DNA of 64,000 bases, taken from Pelodictyon phaeoclathratiforme BU-1 (lineage in GTDB: Bacteria > Bacteroidota > Chlorobiia > Chlorobiales > Chlorobiaceae). Made by a program: the position numbers and the translations under genes. Of the stretch, positions 9,502 through 19,310 are shown piece by piece (the stretch's first letter is position 1; each line of letters begins with the position of its first letter). The stretch is taken from NCBI RefSeq assembly GCF_000020645.1, contig NC_011060.1, positions 2,556,501-2,620,500 of the forward strand, in the 5' to 3' direction. Under the pieces are notes generated by a model. The model ran no database searches. It worked only from the letters and a program-made list of their open reading frames with translations, and was not told where the DNA came from.

Positions 9502-10886
9502 TATTTTTCCATAATTTTAAGTAATGCAGAAAGGAACATATCAGCCTGAAGTTCATATCCCGCCCGACTGAAATGGATCAGGTCCGGACGGAAAAGTCCA
9601 TAGGTCTGAAACGGTGCAAGGCCTGCTTCGCCTCCCACAATACCGTAGAGATCCCATGAACTGATCTGCTCCTCATTACTGATCTTTACCAGCTCATCCC
9701 TGACTCGCCCGATTTCCGGGTTGATTGTTGTTCGATGGTAACAAGATGGGGGCGGAGTCGTGATAATAAAAAGAGCCGCCGGAGATATACGTTTAAGGTG
9801 CGTGATCATTACCCTGACCTGCAAACCAAATTCCTCGGCATTCAATTTCTGGTTCTGGGCCTCATTGGTTCCGAGAGAGATGATATAACAATCTGCATTC
9901 AGTGCGCCAATCTGTTCAAAGAAAAGAGGTGAGCGATTATAAGAGGCAAATTCAGCGCCGTTAACTCCAATCGAATGATAAATAACTCCCTTCGCATCTC
10001 GCTTTTCGAATGAAACTCCATAAAACTGAAATGCCGTGGAATCAGGAACTTCTCTGGAAAGCGCAATCGAACTGGCTTTCATACCAAAAACGATCTGCTT
10101 ACCGACCTGCGCACTCGCTGGCACAATCCCCTCCATTTGCCCTTCCTCTCCATTATAGCGTATTTTTAGTGCGCTGCTATTTTTTCCGGTAAACAAGCGT
10201 AAACTGTCGAATGTATCTCCCTTTCCTGGTTTCAATCCGATTTCAAGAACAAAATCAGAAGAGTCACTTTGCAATCCATAGCCGCAAATCCCGCACTCCA
10301 CAGGATTGTTAACCAACGAGATGCGCCCTGCTGACCACACCTTGTCTGATAATGACCATATGTCGGAGGGTGCATTTGTTCTGGCCAACTGCCAGGGAAA
10401 GAGGATTCCCCGGCCAGCATTGCCATAACGGCTCTGCAATCCCTTTCTCATGACGCTGGTCATCATGTCAGCCTGGATATGTGAATCACCAAGATGAACA
10501 ATACTGACAACCTTTTTTTCTGATACAACAGCCAACTTCAGTTTCTCTGATAAGACATTCAGATGCTCAGGGTTGGTAATCCGATTACGTTCACTGTTGA
10601 TGAAAGCGTAACGAAGCGTATCCGGCATAGTCTGAATTTGGATACGTGAACGATAGGTACGGCTTCTGTGTGTTGCTCCTGCTCGACGCCTCCTGTGAGC
10701 TGCAGCTTTTGAGCCTTTTCTGCCTTTCACTGCCACGGAGTGCCGCTTGCCGGTGTGTGCTGTAACATGCCTTTTGTGTACAGCAGTTACTGCGTGCCTT
10801 TTGTGCACGGGTTTCGTACTGCCATTTTGCGATGTCATGACAAGAAGAAAAAAAAGAACGATCAAAAATGGTGGCAATACTTTCAT
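9501..10886 (-). CDS. SGNH/GDSL hydrolase with a basic N-terminal tail
   Basis: 461 residues. After an export signal comes an unusually basic stretch (about 25-85) with repeated HKRH/KRHSV/RRRR motifs. The SGNH domain follows: block I IVHLGDSHIQAD with the nucleophile Ser, SLGTNEAQN (block III Asn) and DLIHFSRAGYELQA (catalytic Asp-His). Enzymes of this type either add or remove acetyl groups on polysaccharides. The location between CapA and an MBOAT acetyltransferase supports O-acetylation of a surface polymer. The basic tail could bind acidic polymer or the wall; that is inference. Confidence 0.85.
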   Translation of the reverse strand: MKVLPPFLIVLFFLLVMTSQNGSTKPVHKRHAVTAVHKRHVTAHTGKRHSVAVKGRKGSKAAAHRRRRAGATHRSRTYRSRIQIQTMPDTLRYAFINSERNRITNPEHLNVLSEKLKLAVVSEKKVVSIVHLGDSHIQADMMTSVMRKGLQSRYGNAGRGILFPWQLARTNAPSDIWSLSDKVWSAGRISLVNNPVECGICGYGLQSDSSDFVLEIGLKPGKGDTFDSLRLFTGKNSSALKIRYNGEEGQMEGIVPASAQVGKQIVFGMKASSIALSREVPDSTAFQFYGVSFEKRDAKGVIYHSIGVNGAEFASYNRSPLFFEQIGALNADCYIISLGTNEAQNQKLNAEEFGLQVRVMITHLKRISPAALFIITTPPPSCYHRTTINPEIGRVRDELVKISNEEQISSWDLYGIVGGEAGLAPFQTYGLFRPDLIHFSRAGYELQADMFLSALLKIMEK

Positions 10887-10951
10887 AGTAAATTGTATTC
10901 GCGTTGGTTATCAATGACGACCCCTCTTTGGCCCCTGATCCTTTCAACATA

Positions 10952-12436
10952 TCAAAACTGGAGGTATATCGGCATGACGGGCTCTGCTGTTTTAAAAAAT
11001 GCATATACGGCGACAAATGCAATAAAAACGAGGATGGCACCAACAAGGGGCATTCTCTCCAATCCTGACTTGACCATTTCCGTTATGCTGGCCGGGAGAA
11101 AATGCAGAACAAAGCCAAGGGCTATCATGATGAGGACAGAGCTGTAATTATCAATAAACGGTGTAAGCGCATCAAATGAGAAATCGAATGCTATCTGCTG
11201 CATCATCTGAAATGCAAGATCAAAACTTGAGGCACGAAAAAATATCCAGCCCAGACAGACAACATGAAAGGTCAGGATTATGGATAAGATACGGCCCCAC
11301 CAGGAACTGCTCTTGTCCTCCTTTTTGGTCAGACCACTCCATAACTTGTGCACAGCAAGCGCCCCTCCATGCAATCCACCCCACACAATGAAATTCCAGC
11401 TTGCTCCATGCCACAAGCCACCAAGCAACATCGTGATAAAGAGGTTTATATAGGTACGGAAAGTCCCATGGCGGTTACCGCCAAGAGGGATGTAGAGATA
11501 GTCACGGAGCCAGCTTGAGAGGGAGATATGCCACCTTCGCCAGAACTCGGTAATTGAAGCGCTTTGGTAAGGCGAATTAAAGTTATCAGGGATGGTAATG
11601 CCAAGCCATTTGGCTATACCTATGGCCACATCACTATAGCCACTGAAATCGCAGTAGATGACAAGAGCATAACCATAGACAGCAAGCAAACACTCCATTC
11701 CCGTATGCAGGGAGGGTGCATCAAAAATATAGTTAACAAAATTGATGGTTATATAATCGGATATAACGACTTTTTTAAACAATCCTGTAACTATAAGATA
11801 GAACCCTTCGGTGAAATCACGCCCGGTCACCACATAGGGCTTTTTAAGTTGGGGAATAAAGTCGCTTGCTCTGACTATCGGACCCATGACCAACTTCGGG
11901 AAAAAGGAGAGAAAGAGCAGGTAATTCAGAAACTTCTTTTCCGGCTCGATTTTCCCGTGATACACATCAATGGTATAACTGAGGTTTTCAAACGTATAAA
12001 ATGAAATCCCAACAGGCAGAAGAATGTTGAGAGGATTAAAACCTGCATTAAAGGAGTTATTGCATATCTCAAGAAAAAAATTCGTGTACTTGAAATAAAA
12101 AAGAAGACCCAGATTACTCACAATACTCAATGCAAGCAGAGATCGTTTTGCTGCGAAATTTTTCTGTTTGTAAATAAGATTTGAGAGGAAAAAATCGATA
12201 ACAGCCGAAATGATAACAAGCAACACGAAACTCCCACTTGCTTTATAGAAGAAATAAAGTGAAAACAGTGAGAGGATCAACGTACGGATAGTATATTTTT
12301 CCCTGAACAGATAGTAGAAAAGAATTAAGAGAAAAAAGAAGTACACAAAAAAACCGTTGTTGAAAAGCAGCGGATTTTGAGGATCATAGAGAAGCTGTCG
12401 GATAACGGCAGCGCCATCAATTATAAAAAAATCCAT
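10952..12436 (-). CDS. MBOAT family O-acetyltransferase (AlgI/PatA-like)
   Basis: 494 residues with about 11 membrane spans. The AlgI-type signature is clear: FWRRWHISLSSWLRDYLYIPLGG around residue 290 and GGLWHGASWNFIVWGGLHG around 330, with the catalytic His in LWHGAS. These proteins move acetyl groups across the membrane to a periplasmic acceptor or SGNH partner. The 5' end overlaps the upstream SGNH gene by 20 bases, and a second SGNH gene follows, giving an SGNH-MBOAT-SGNH-CapA order. The acceptor (peptidoglycan or exopolysaccharide) is not known. Confidence 0.92.
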   Translation of the reverse strand: MDFFIIDGAAVIRQLLYDPQNPLLFNNGFFVYFFFLLILFYYLFREKYTIRTLILSLFSLYFFYKASGSFVLLVIISAVIDFFLSNLIYKQKNFAAKRSLLALSIVSNLGLLFYFKYTNFFLEICNNSFNAGFNPLNILLPVGISFYTFENLSYTIDVYHGKIEPEKKFLNYLLFLSFFPKLVMGPIVRASDFIPQLKKPYVVTGRDFTEGFYLIVTGLFKKVVISDYITINFVNYIFDAPSLHTGMECLLAVYGYALVIYCDFSGYSDVAIGIAKWLGITIPDNFNSPYQSASITEFWRRWHISLSSWLRDYLYIPLGGNRHGTFRTYINLFITMLLGGLWHGASWNFIVWGGLHGGALAVHKLWSGLTKKEDKSSSWWGRILSIILTFHVVCLGWIFFRASSFDLAFQMMQQIAFDFSFDALTPFIDNYSSVLIMIALGFVLHFLPASITEMVKSGLERMPLVGAILVFIAFVAVYAFFKTAEPVMPIYLQF

Positions 12437-13829
12437 AATTATACATTGATTTCCCGTGGAGTTTCTGATAATCCTTCATGAACGCATGAAAAAAGTGTTG
12501 ACCAAGGATGGTGGCTCCGCGTGGCGAAGCATGGATATAATCCTTTGCAGCAAGTCGTTCACTACCCTCTGCCCATTTGACGATTGTCCCGTTTCCTCCC
12601 ATTGTCTGGTAAAGGTTGAAAAACGGAATTTTGTTTTCAAATGCGAGAGTTGCCTGCGTTTTCAGGAGCGCATCCAACCCTTCGGCCGTCCTCCATTCCG
12701 ACCCATAACGAAATGCCCTGTCAGTACAGCTTACCATTAAAAACTCGGCATTCGGAAGATGTTGCCTGAGTTTTTTCAGTGCAGGATCCATCCCCTGGAA
12801 ATAGTAATCGAAGTTTTTATCGTGTGGCCTGAACATCATATTGACACCATACTGAATGACGATGAGATCATAGGTGCCATTTTGAGATATCTCGTCAATA
12901 AACTCCTCCTCAAACCCTCTTAGTTCGAAACCACTGATCCCCCTGAATGAAAAATTATCGATCATCACTCCATATTCCGGTTCACAGCTTACACCGTAGA
13001 GAGCAACTCTTTTTGATGGCACCGAAAGCTCTACTGATTTTCGGGGTGATTTGTCAAGAAGAATTCTGTTAAACAGATGTGGCGCTGCAATCGGTAAGCT
13101 CTCATTGTTCACCATGATAACCGTATTGGAGTCGGCTGGACCACATAGCAGCCATTTTTCCAGTACCTGAGAAGAATCCTTGACGGTATTGTCTTTCAGA
13201 AAGAGTTTGCCTCCTGCAGAATAAAAAACATGACCCGAGAAAAAAAGAGGGTCTTTAAATGATCTGGTTTTAAAATTGTCATCCTGCCAGAAACCCGTCG
13301 ATCTTGCGGTGGCACTGATTCTGTACCCGGCAGTAACCGATTTACAGGAGACAAATCCAACTCCACGGTTTCCTGAAAATTGATTCTGCATCAACTCCCG
13401 AACGGTCTGTGTAATCAGATCACCTTCAATCAGCGAATCCCCAAACCACGCAATCCTGAGCTTGACTTTTTCTCCCCTGTTGAGTGCCTCAAGTTTTTGC
13501 ATCATTTTTGGAAGCACAGGTCGAGTGGTGTCTGCCTTAAAATCAACAATCACACCAGGAAGAAGATACTGATTGAACGACAAGCTGTCAGGATGAGCGT
13601 GGTTCAGTGCCGCCAGAGAATCAGAAGCATCAGTCTTGCTGGCATACTTGAGGGTTGGCGCTACCGATTCCTGAGGAGGTATAACAGATATTTTGATATC
13701 GGACAGGATATCAACCTTGCTGAATAGAGGCCAATAAGAGGAAAGCTGACTTGAAAAGCATGACGCAATAAGTAAAAGAAAAAAAGAGATGGCGGTAAAT
13801 AGAACTACCTTTTTATTGTGGTTTTGCAT
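12417..13829 (-). CDS. SGNH/GDSL hydrolase family protein, MBOAT partner
   Basis: 470 residues. One N-terminal membrane anchor (about 8-25) keeps the rest outside. SGNH blocks: RIAWFGDSLIEGD (nucleophile Ser) near residue 125, LIVIQYGVNMMF (block III) near 325 and DYIHASPRGATILG (Asp-His) near 435. In PatA/PatB- and AlgI/AlgX-like pairs such a protein takes the acetyl group from the MBOAT channel. It is the first gene of the acetylation operon and overlaps the MBOAT start by 20 bases, so coupled expression is likely. Confidence 0.85.
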   Translation of the reverse strand: MQNHNKKVVLFTAISFFLLLIASCFSSQLSSYWPLFSKVDILSDIKISVIPPQESVAPTLKYASKTDASDSLAALNHAHPDSLSFNQYLLPGVIVDFKADTTRPVLPKMMQKLEALNRGEKVKLRIAWFGDSLIEGDLITQTVRELMQNQFSGNRGVGFVSCKSVTAGYRISATARSTGFWQDDNFKTRSFKDPLFFSGHVFYSAGGKLFLKDNTVKDSSQVLEKWLLCGPADSNTVIMVNNESLPIAAPHLFNRILLDKSPRKSVELSVPSKRVALYGVSCEPEYGVMIDNFSFRGISGFELRGFEEEFIDEISQNGTYDLIVIQYGVNMMFRPHDKNFDYYFQGMDPALKKLRQHLPNAEFLMVSCTDRAFRYGSEWRTAEGLDALLKTQATLAFENKIPFFNLYQTMGGNGTIVKWAEGSERLAAKDYIHASPRGATILGQHFFHAFMKDYQKLHGKSMYNYGFFYN

Positions 13830-13935
13830 TGAAGAGCAATCAATTATTACAGGTTATTCTGTTCAAGAGTTCCAGGAACCCTTTTCTGTATTTCTGGGGG
13901 CGTTCAGAATAACCTGAGGGAATTTCTTTTTCTTT

Positions 13936-14727
13936 TCAATTTTCATTTTTTGCTCTCCTCACTTCTTTGTCCGCAGGCCTGAAACAAAAGCTGTCCGGGA
14001 AAAAACTCTGGGTTTTGAATTTGCATAAAAATGCAGCAACACTCTTGTCACGCCGCTGTACAACAACTGCTCCATCCTGCCATATTCCGTTTTCCTGATA
14101 CCATCGACTCTGGGGAGGATCGCCCTGATTCTGGTGAATATTGTGCACACCATGTCCTCTCCTGAATGGCTCTCCAAAAATAAAGAGCTTTCTCGAATGT
14201 ACAAGAAGAGGTTCAAGATCACGGAATGCGGCTGGCCCCGTGCCATATTTCCATAAAGCGTACAGCGCCCCTTCCGCAATGGTGGCGGTATTTGCGGAAT
14301 CCGGCAATGCCTCAATACACTTGCCGGTCGGCTGAAGTTCCGGACTGCGATAGTAATCGAGGGCGCCCGAATCCGGTTCTGAATCAAGCGGATGCCACCC
14401 TTCACGGAGATGCAGGAGCGATTGCAACGCATCGGAGCCCAGTTCAACAACACGCCAATGCATTCCATCAGCATCCTTTTTGCTGTCGAGGTCAACAGGA
14501 CAGCGAAAAATTCTTGCTCCTGCACGAACCTTGAGATTGCAATGATAGTACTCCGTTCCACTGAACGGACGATCGCAATAATAGTTATGCAGTGTACCAA
14601 CCAGAACACCATAACCGTCGTAAAGTGGCATGAATAAAGCTCGTTGCGCTGTTGAAAAGTCCTGCTGCCGAAAAAGGAGAGTGCAAGTTACGCAACAGCT
14701 TAGTTGAAGCCAAGCAGAATTGCGCAT
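13936..14727 (-). CDS. DUF2278 (YukJ-like) protein
   Basis: About 263 residues from the ATG at 14727, preceded by AAAGG. The N-terminal 30 residues look like an export signal. The motif DGYGVLVGTLHNYYCD, followed by the strand pattern HCNLKVRAGARIFRCPVDLDS, is the start of the DUF2278 domain; the family also shows the IFGEPF...GHGVHNIHQNQGDP element seen here at about residues 180-200. Biochemical role unknown. It is transcribed divergently from pgl, with 94 bases between the starts. Confidence 0.72.
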   Translation of the reverse strand: MRNSAWLQLSCCVTCTLLFRQQDFSTAQRALFMPLYDGYGVLVGTLHNYYCDRPFSGTEYYHCNLKVRAGARIFRCPVDLDSKKDADGMHWRVVELGSDALQSLLHLREGWHPLDSEPDSGALDYYRSPELQPTGKCIEALPDSANTATIAEGALYALWKYGTGPAAFRDLEPLLVHSRKLFIFGEPFRRGHGVHNIHQNQGDPPQSRWYQENGIWQDGAVVVQRRDKSVAAFLCKFKTQSFFPDSFCFRPADKEVRRAKNEN

Positions 14728-14821
14728 GAAGGAACCTTTCCGGCAGTTCCTGCGGTTCATTGAGAACAATTCAGGAACGCCACTTCACTTGACCACCAGG
14801 AACCCTCTTTTGGTAGCATTG

Positions 14822-15637
14822 ATGCAACCCATGAAGCAAGCAGATCGAAAATTCTTTTTCAGCGGCAGTGAACAGGAGATAACCGAACATGCAGCCGCGC
14901 TGATTGTTGCCGAAGCGTATCGTGCCCTTGCCGATCATGGACGCTTTTCGCTTGTCCTTGCCGGTGGTAACTCTCCCAGACTCCTCTATCAACAACTTGC
15001 ACATGGGGTTTCCACAGAGATCCTTGAGCGCTATGCACTTGCAATGCCCGACGGGAGTTCGGAATGCAAGCAATCTCTGCACTTCCTGCCGCAGAAGACA
15101 TGGCTTTTCCAGGGAGATGAACGGTGCCTCCCTCCTGACCATCCCGACAGCAATTACCGGATGATCAGGGAGACTCTTTTGGGGCAATCAGGGATTGCCG
15201 GGAATCATCTTTTTCGAATGGCTGGCGAAATGGCTGACCCTGATGCTGCTGCCAGGGAATATGAAGCTGCCATCCACAGCTTTTTCTTTTCCGAAAAGAG
15301 CTTGTCGCCTCAGCAGTTGCCACCCTTTGACCTTATCCTGCTTGGCCTCGGCGAAGATGGCCATACCGCTTCACTTTTTCCCGACAACCCTGAAGCGCTT
15401 CAGGAAAGCGGAAAATGGGTGGTTGCCCTCAATGCTCCGCAGGCAAAGCCACCGGGAATGCGCCTGACCCTGACCCTGCCGGTCATCAACCATGCACGGA
15501 ACATACTCTTTTTTACCCCTGGCAATAAAAAGGGAGAACTGGCAAAAACAATCTTTCTTGAAGAGGAGCAAAGCGTTCCGGCCAGTCTCGTTAAACCTGA
15601 ACAGGGTCGACTCTACTGGTTTGCTGCTCAACTGTAG
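14822..15637 (+). CDS. pgl: 6-phosphogluconolactonase
   Basis: About 271 residues; start at 14822 or 14831, with weak SD either way. The DevB/Pgl pattern is seen: FSLVLAGGNSPRLLYQQL, WLFQGDERCLPPDHPDSNYRMIRETLL, LILLGLGEDGHTASLFPD and a final RLTLTLPVINHARNI. It hydrolyses 6-phosphogluconolactone to 6-phosphogluconate, the second step of the oxidative pentose phosphate pathway. The gene converges on zwf with a 10-base overlap of the 3' ends, and gnd follows zwf's 5' side, so the entire oxidative branch is in one place. Confidence 0.92.
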   Translation: MQPMKQADRKFFFSGSEQEITEHAAALIVAEAYRALADHGRFSLVLAGGNSPRLLYQQLAHGVSTEILERYALAMPDGSSECKQSLHFLPQKTWLFQGDERCLPPDHPDSNYRMIRETLLGQSGIAGNHLFRMAGEMADPDAAAREYEAAIHSFFFSEKSLSPQQLPPFDLILLGLGEDGHTASLFPDNPEALQESGKWVVALNAPQAKPPGMRLTLTLPVINHARNILFFTPGNKKGELAKTIFLEEEQSVPASLVKPEQGRLYWFAAQL

Positions 15638-17064
15638 ATACCCTGCACCGATTCCGGACCCCAGGAAAAGAGCGAATAGGATTCCGGTGGTTGAGTGCCA
15701 ACAGCCTCCCTGATGGAATCAATAATCGCCCAGGAGTATTCGACACTGTCCTGACGGATAAAGTTCATCTGTTCACCTGCCATGGCATCAAGCAGCAGGC
15801 GGTGATAAGGAGTTGCGCCAACCTCATCAAACGAAGTCTTGTAATCGAATTTCATGAAGACGGGATCGGTAATCACCGCTTCGCCCGGTCGTTTTGCCCC
15901 GAACTTGAGGGCAATGGTCTCTTCCGGCTGGATGCGCAGTATCACCTGATTGGCTGTATAACTACAGCTTTCGGCTGGACCAAAATAGTTCTGGGGAGGA
16001 CACTTGAAGGTAATGACAATCTCGGTCACCGTTTCGGCAAGATTCTTGCCCGCCTTGACAAAAAAGGGAACATCCTTCCATCGCCAGTTATCGACAAAAA
16101 ATTTTATCGCAGCAAAGGTCTCAACGGTTGAGTCGGGAGCAACATTTTTTTCAGAACGGTAGCCATCATACTGGCCAAGAACAATGGATTGCGCTGCATG
16201 TTCTGGCGTGAAGGGACGAATTGAACGGAGCAGCTTCGCTTTTTCATCGCGCACCGATTCGGCTGAAAAATCGACAGGCGGCTCCATGGCAACTGATGCA
16301 AGAAGCTGCAGTGCGTGATTTTGCATGATGTCGCGCAGCAGACCAGCCCCCTCATAGAAGGAGCCGCGATCACGGATACCGAACTTTTCAGCAATGGTAA
16401 TGGAGACATTTGCAATATAATGGCGGTTCCAGAGGGGTTCAAAAATCCCGTTTGAAAAGCGGAAGACCATGATGTTCTGTACCGTCTCCTTGCCGAGGTA
16501 GTGATCGATACGGAAAATCCGCTCTTCGTGGAAAACCTCTCCAATAACCGTATTGAGTTCACGCGCCGTCTGCAGATTCCTTCCGTAGGGCTTTTCAACA
16601 ATGATTTTCCGCCACCCAGGGAGGGAAACATCTTTTTCTCCAAGTCTAACATACTGCAGGTTCCTGACAATGATCGGCGCAAGAACGGGCGGGGTTGCCA
16701 GATAGAAGAGGATATTCCGGCAGGTGGCGGAATCTGCCTCACCGCTCATAATCGCTTTTTGCAGGGCATGATACTCTTCTCTCTCGGCAAAATCAACCCC
16801 TACATAAAAGAGCCGGGCAGAGAAACGGGCATAAGCCGCTTCATCGCGCAGAAGATCAGGCAATACAGCGACCATCTTTTCACGTACCAGTGAGCGGAAC
16901 TCTTTATGAGAAAGAGCTGCTCGCCCAACACCAAGAATGCGGTACTCATCGGGAAGATGCCCCCAAAGAGCAAGTTCATAAAATGATGGGAAAAGCTTGC
17001 GCGCGGCAAGGTCGCTGTGTGCACCAAAAATGACAATGGTACAATTATCGGGTTTTTCCTGCAT
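15628..17064 (-). CDS. zwf: Glucose-6-phosphate 1-dehydrogenase
   Basis: 478 residues, usual length. The NADP-binding N-terminus reads IVIFGAHSDLAARKLFPS, where the common GATGDL is GAHSDL, a family variant. The substrate motif RIDHYLGKETVQN with the catalytic His region is intact, as is EKPYGRN. It oxidises glucose-6-phosphate to the lactone and yields NADPH. The start lies 12 bases after the end of gnd, so gnd-zwf form a unit. Confidence 0.95.
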   Translation of the reverse strand: MQEKPDNCTIVIFGAHSDLAARKLFPSFYELALWGHLPDEYRILGVGRAALSHKEFRSLVREKMVAVLPDLLRDEAAYARFSARLFYVGVDFAEREEYHALQKAIMSGEADSATCRNILFYLATPPVLAPIIVRNLQYVRLGEKDVSLPGWRKIIVEKPYGRNLQTARELNTVIGEVFHEERIFRIDHYLGKETVQNIMVFRFSNGIFEPLWNRHYIANVSITIAEKFGIRDRGSFYEGAGLLRDIMQNHALQLLASVAMEPPVDFSAESVRDEKAKLLRSIRPFTPEHAAQSIVLGQYDGYRSEKNVAPDSTVETFAAIKFFVDNWRWKDVPFFVKAGKNLAETVTEIVITFKCPPQNYFGPAESCSYTANQVILRIQPEETIALKFGAKRPGEAVITDPVFMKFDYKTSFDEVGATPYHRLLLDAMAGEQMNFIRQDSVEYSWAIIDSIREAVGTQPPESYSLFSWGPESVQGIYS

Positions 17065-17076
17065 GGTTGTGCCCGG

Positions 17077-17976
17077 TTATGGCTTGATAATGAAGGCGTG
17101 TCCTCCGAACTCATGACGCAATGCAGCAACTGCCCTGTCGGATAGATTTTCATCGGAACGTGAACGGTAACGGCTGAAAAGAGAGGCTGCAATCACCGGA
17201 ATCGAGACCTCATGTTCAAGAGCAGCCTCAACCGTCCAGCGCCCCTCTCCTGAATCGGCAATTGATCCCTTGAGATAAGCCAGGTTGGGATCCTTCTGCA
17301 GCGCCTGTACCATCAACTCCATCAGCCAGCCACGGATCACCGAACCATGAGCCCAGACACGGGAAACCTCTTCAAGATCAAAATCATAACGGCTTGCATC
17401 AAGCAGATTGAACCCTTCGCCCATAGCCTGCATCATGCCATATTCAATACCATTATGAACCATTTTGGCAAAGTGGCCGGAACCTGAACGACCCATATAG
17501 CCATAGCCATTTTCCACACAGAGCGCCTTCAGCAAGGGCTCAAGAGCGTCATAAGCCGCTTTTTCGCCACCAACCATAATGCAGGCGCCATGCCGTGCCC
17601 CTTCCAGACCTCCGCTTGTACCGGCATCAAGAAAGTTGACCCCATCCTGCCCGAGCCGGGAAGCCCTCCGTTCAGAATCCTTGTAGTGTGAATTACCGCC
17701 ATCAACAACACTATCGCCACGCTCAAGCAGGGGAAGAAGCTGCTCAATCGTACGGTCAACCGGATCTCCGGCAGGCACCATCAGCCAAATCAGACGAGGA
17801 GCATCGAGCATACCGGCAAGCTCCTGCAAAGAGGCGGCAGCAACCGCGCCTTTTGCAGCCAGGTCAGCAACCCTCTCTTCCATCAAATCATAAACAACAA
17901 GATCATGACCACACTCAAGCAGATGCTCCGCCATATTGAACCCCATTTTCCCCAAACCAACCATCCCTGCTTTCAT
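17077..17976 (-). CDS. gnd: 6-phosphogluconate dehydrogenase, short (YqeC/GndA-like) type
   Basis: 299 residues, the length of the short decarboxylating 6PGDH class, not the 470-residue enzyme. Motifs: GMVGLGKMGFNMAEHL (dinucleotide fold), VDGGNSHYKDSERR, FLDAGTSGGLEGARHGACIMVGG, and FAKMVHNGIEYGMMQAMGEGF with the catalytic Lys. Short forms often favour NAD+; that preference is inferred from the family. Together with zwf and pgl it completes the oxidative pentose phosphate route to ribulose-5-phosphate. Confidence 0.93.
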   Translation of the reverse strand: MKAGMVGLGKMGFNMAEHLLECGHDLVVYDLMEERVADLAAKGAVAAASLQELAGMLDAPRLIWLMVPAGDPVDRTIEQLLPLLERGDSVVDGGNSHYKDSERRASRLGQDGVNFLDAGTSGGLEGARHGACIMVGGEKAAYDALEPLLKALCVENGYGYMGRSGSGHFAKMVHNGIEYGMMQAMGEGFNLLDASRYDFDLEEVSRVWAHGSVIRGWLMELMVQALQKDPNLAYLKGSIADSGEGRWTVEAALEHEVSIPVIAASLFSRYRSRSDENLSDRAVAALRHEFGGHAFIIKP

Positions 17977-18016
17977 AACACTCCATCAACATTATCAGGC
18001 ACAATAGCCATCCCGC

Positions 18017-19180
18017 TCATCCCTCAAAACTCAATACTCGCTCCTCAGCACTCCTTTTTGCTCGATCCACCAGCTCCTGATAGCGGTCAATCACGAAACC
18101 GTTCACTGCAGACCATGACTGCATCTCCGCATAGGCCAAGCCACAAGCTCTCAACTCCCGGTAGCGGAGAGAATCACCGAGCAGTGCAAGACATTTGCCG
18201 TAAAAATCATCAACACACCCTTCATGAACAACAAATCCAGCAGCAGAACGGTCAGCAATATCACGACAACCACCAACATCAGAAACAATGACCGGAAGGC
18301 CCGAGGCAAGAGCTTCGAGCGCAACATTGCAAAAAGCCTCTGTTGTTGAAGGAAACAGAAAAATATCACCGGATGCATAGGCTTCAGGCAGCTCTTCCCC
18401 GGTCAAATAACTGGTAAAAACAGCTTCGGGCATTCTGCGCTTCATCTCCTCCTCTTCAGGACCGGAGCCAATCATGACAAAGCGAACCTGGTCGGCATAT
18501 TCACCCTGCATAAAGCGATCGTAGACGCTCATGACAACTTCAATATCCTTGTAGAGCACAAAACGACCGGCATAGACAATAACCGTTCGCCCTGTTGCAT
18601 TCCACTCCGATCGCAGTTTTTCGGAACGACGGAATGGATCAAAAAGCTCCTTGTCAACTCCTCTCGACCAGATTTCGATGTTTCGGATAGCATAACCCGC
18701 CAGTTTGTGCCGCACACTCTCATTTGGAGCCAGCACCATATTACAATTGTTGTAAAACCAGGTCAGATATTTCCATGCATGTTTAACGGCGAACCCAAGC
18801 CGGTAGTAGCTGAAGTAGGAGGGGAAATCGGTATGAAATGCCGAGGCCACCGGAATGTTCTTGTTTCTGGCATAAAGAAGAAACTTTCTGCCGATAATGT
18901 CAGGTGTCGAAATGTGCACGATATCCGGTGCAAACGCGTCAAGCTGACGGCGGGTCTCGTTGGTAAAAAAGCCAAGTTTATAGTCTGGATAAAGGGGGAT
19001 CGGCACAGAAGGCATTCTGCGAACGGTTAAACCACTGTGATTATCCCCTTTTGTCACATCCGGAGACCAGACTGCTACCCTGTGACCTTTTTTCCTGAAT
19101 GAAGAGACCAGTTGATAGATGGATTTTACAGCACCGTCCTTGTCTCTGACATACGTCCCGGCGTATAAGGCAATCTTCAT
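18017..19180 (-). CDS. Glycosyltransferase, GT4 family
   Basis: 387 residues. GT-B fold of GT4 type: N-terminal HRVAVWSPDVTKGDNHSG and PDIVHISTPDIIGRKFLLYA; C-terminal RTVIVYAGRFVLYKDIEVVMSVYDRF, RFVMIGSGPEEEEMKR and FLFPSTTEAFCNVALEALASGLPVIVSDVGG with the E-x7-E signature. It resembles enzymes that make mannosyl or sulfoquinovosyl glycolipids (SqdX-like), but the acceptor cannot be named from sequence. A 40-base gap separates it from gnd. Confidence 0.9.
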   Translation of the reverse strand: MKIALYAGTYVRDKDGAVKSIYQLVSSFRKKGHRVAVWSPDVTKGDNHSGLTVRRMPSVPIPLYPDYKLGFFTNETRRQLDAFAPDIVHISTPDIIGRKFLLYARNKNIPVASAFHTDFPSYFSYYRLGFAVKHAWKYLTWFYNNCNMVLAPNESVRHKLAGYAIRNIEIWSRGVDKELFDPFRRSEKLRSEWNATGRTVIVYAGRFVLYKDIEVVMSVYDRFMQGEYADQVRFVMIGSGPEEEEMKRRMPEAVFTSYLTGEELPEAYASGDIFLFPSTTEAFCNVALEALASGLPVIVSDVGGCRDIADRSAAGFVVHEGCVDDFYGKCLALLGDSLRYRELRACGLAYAEMQSWSAVNGFVIDRYQELVDRAKRSAEERVLSFEG

Positions 19181-19310
19181 AAGAGAGAAATATACAGACT
19201 ATATCGATTCAGTTTCCTGAGTGCCAAGAGCCTGAATAAATTTCCGGTTCGGCAACAGGTTTGAACCAAAGGTAACATTTCCCCGGAAAAACCCATCACA
19301 TCCCTCGCAT

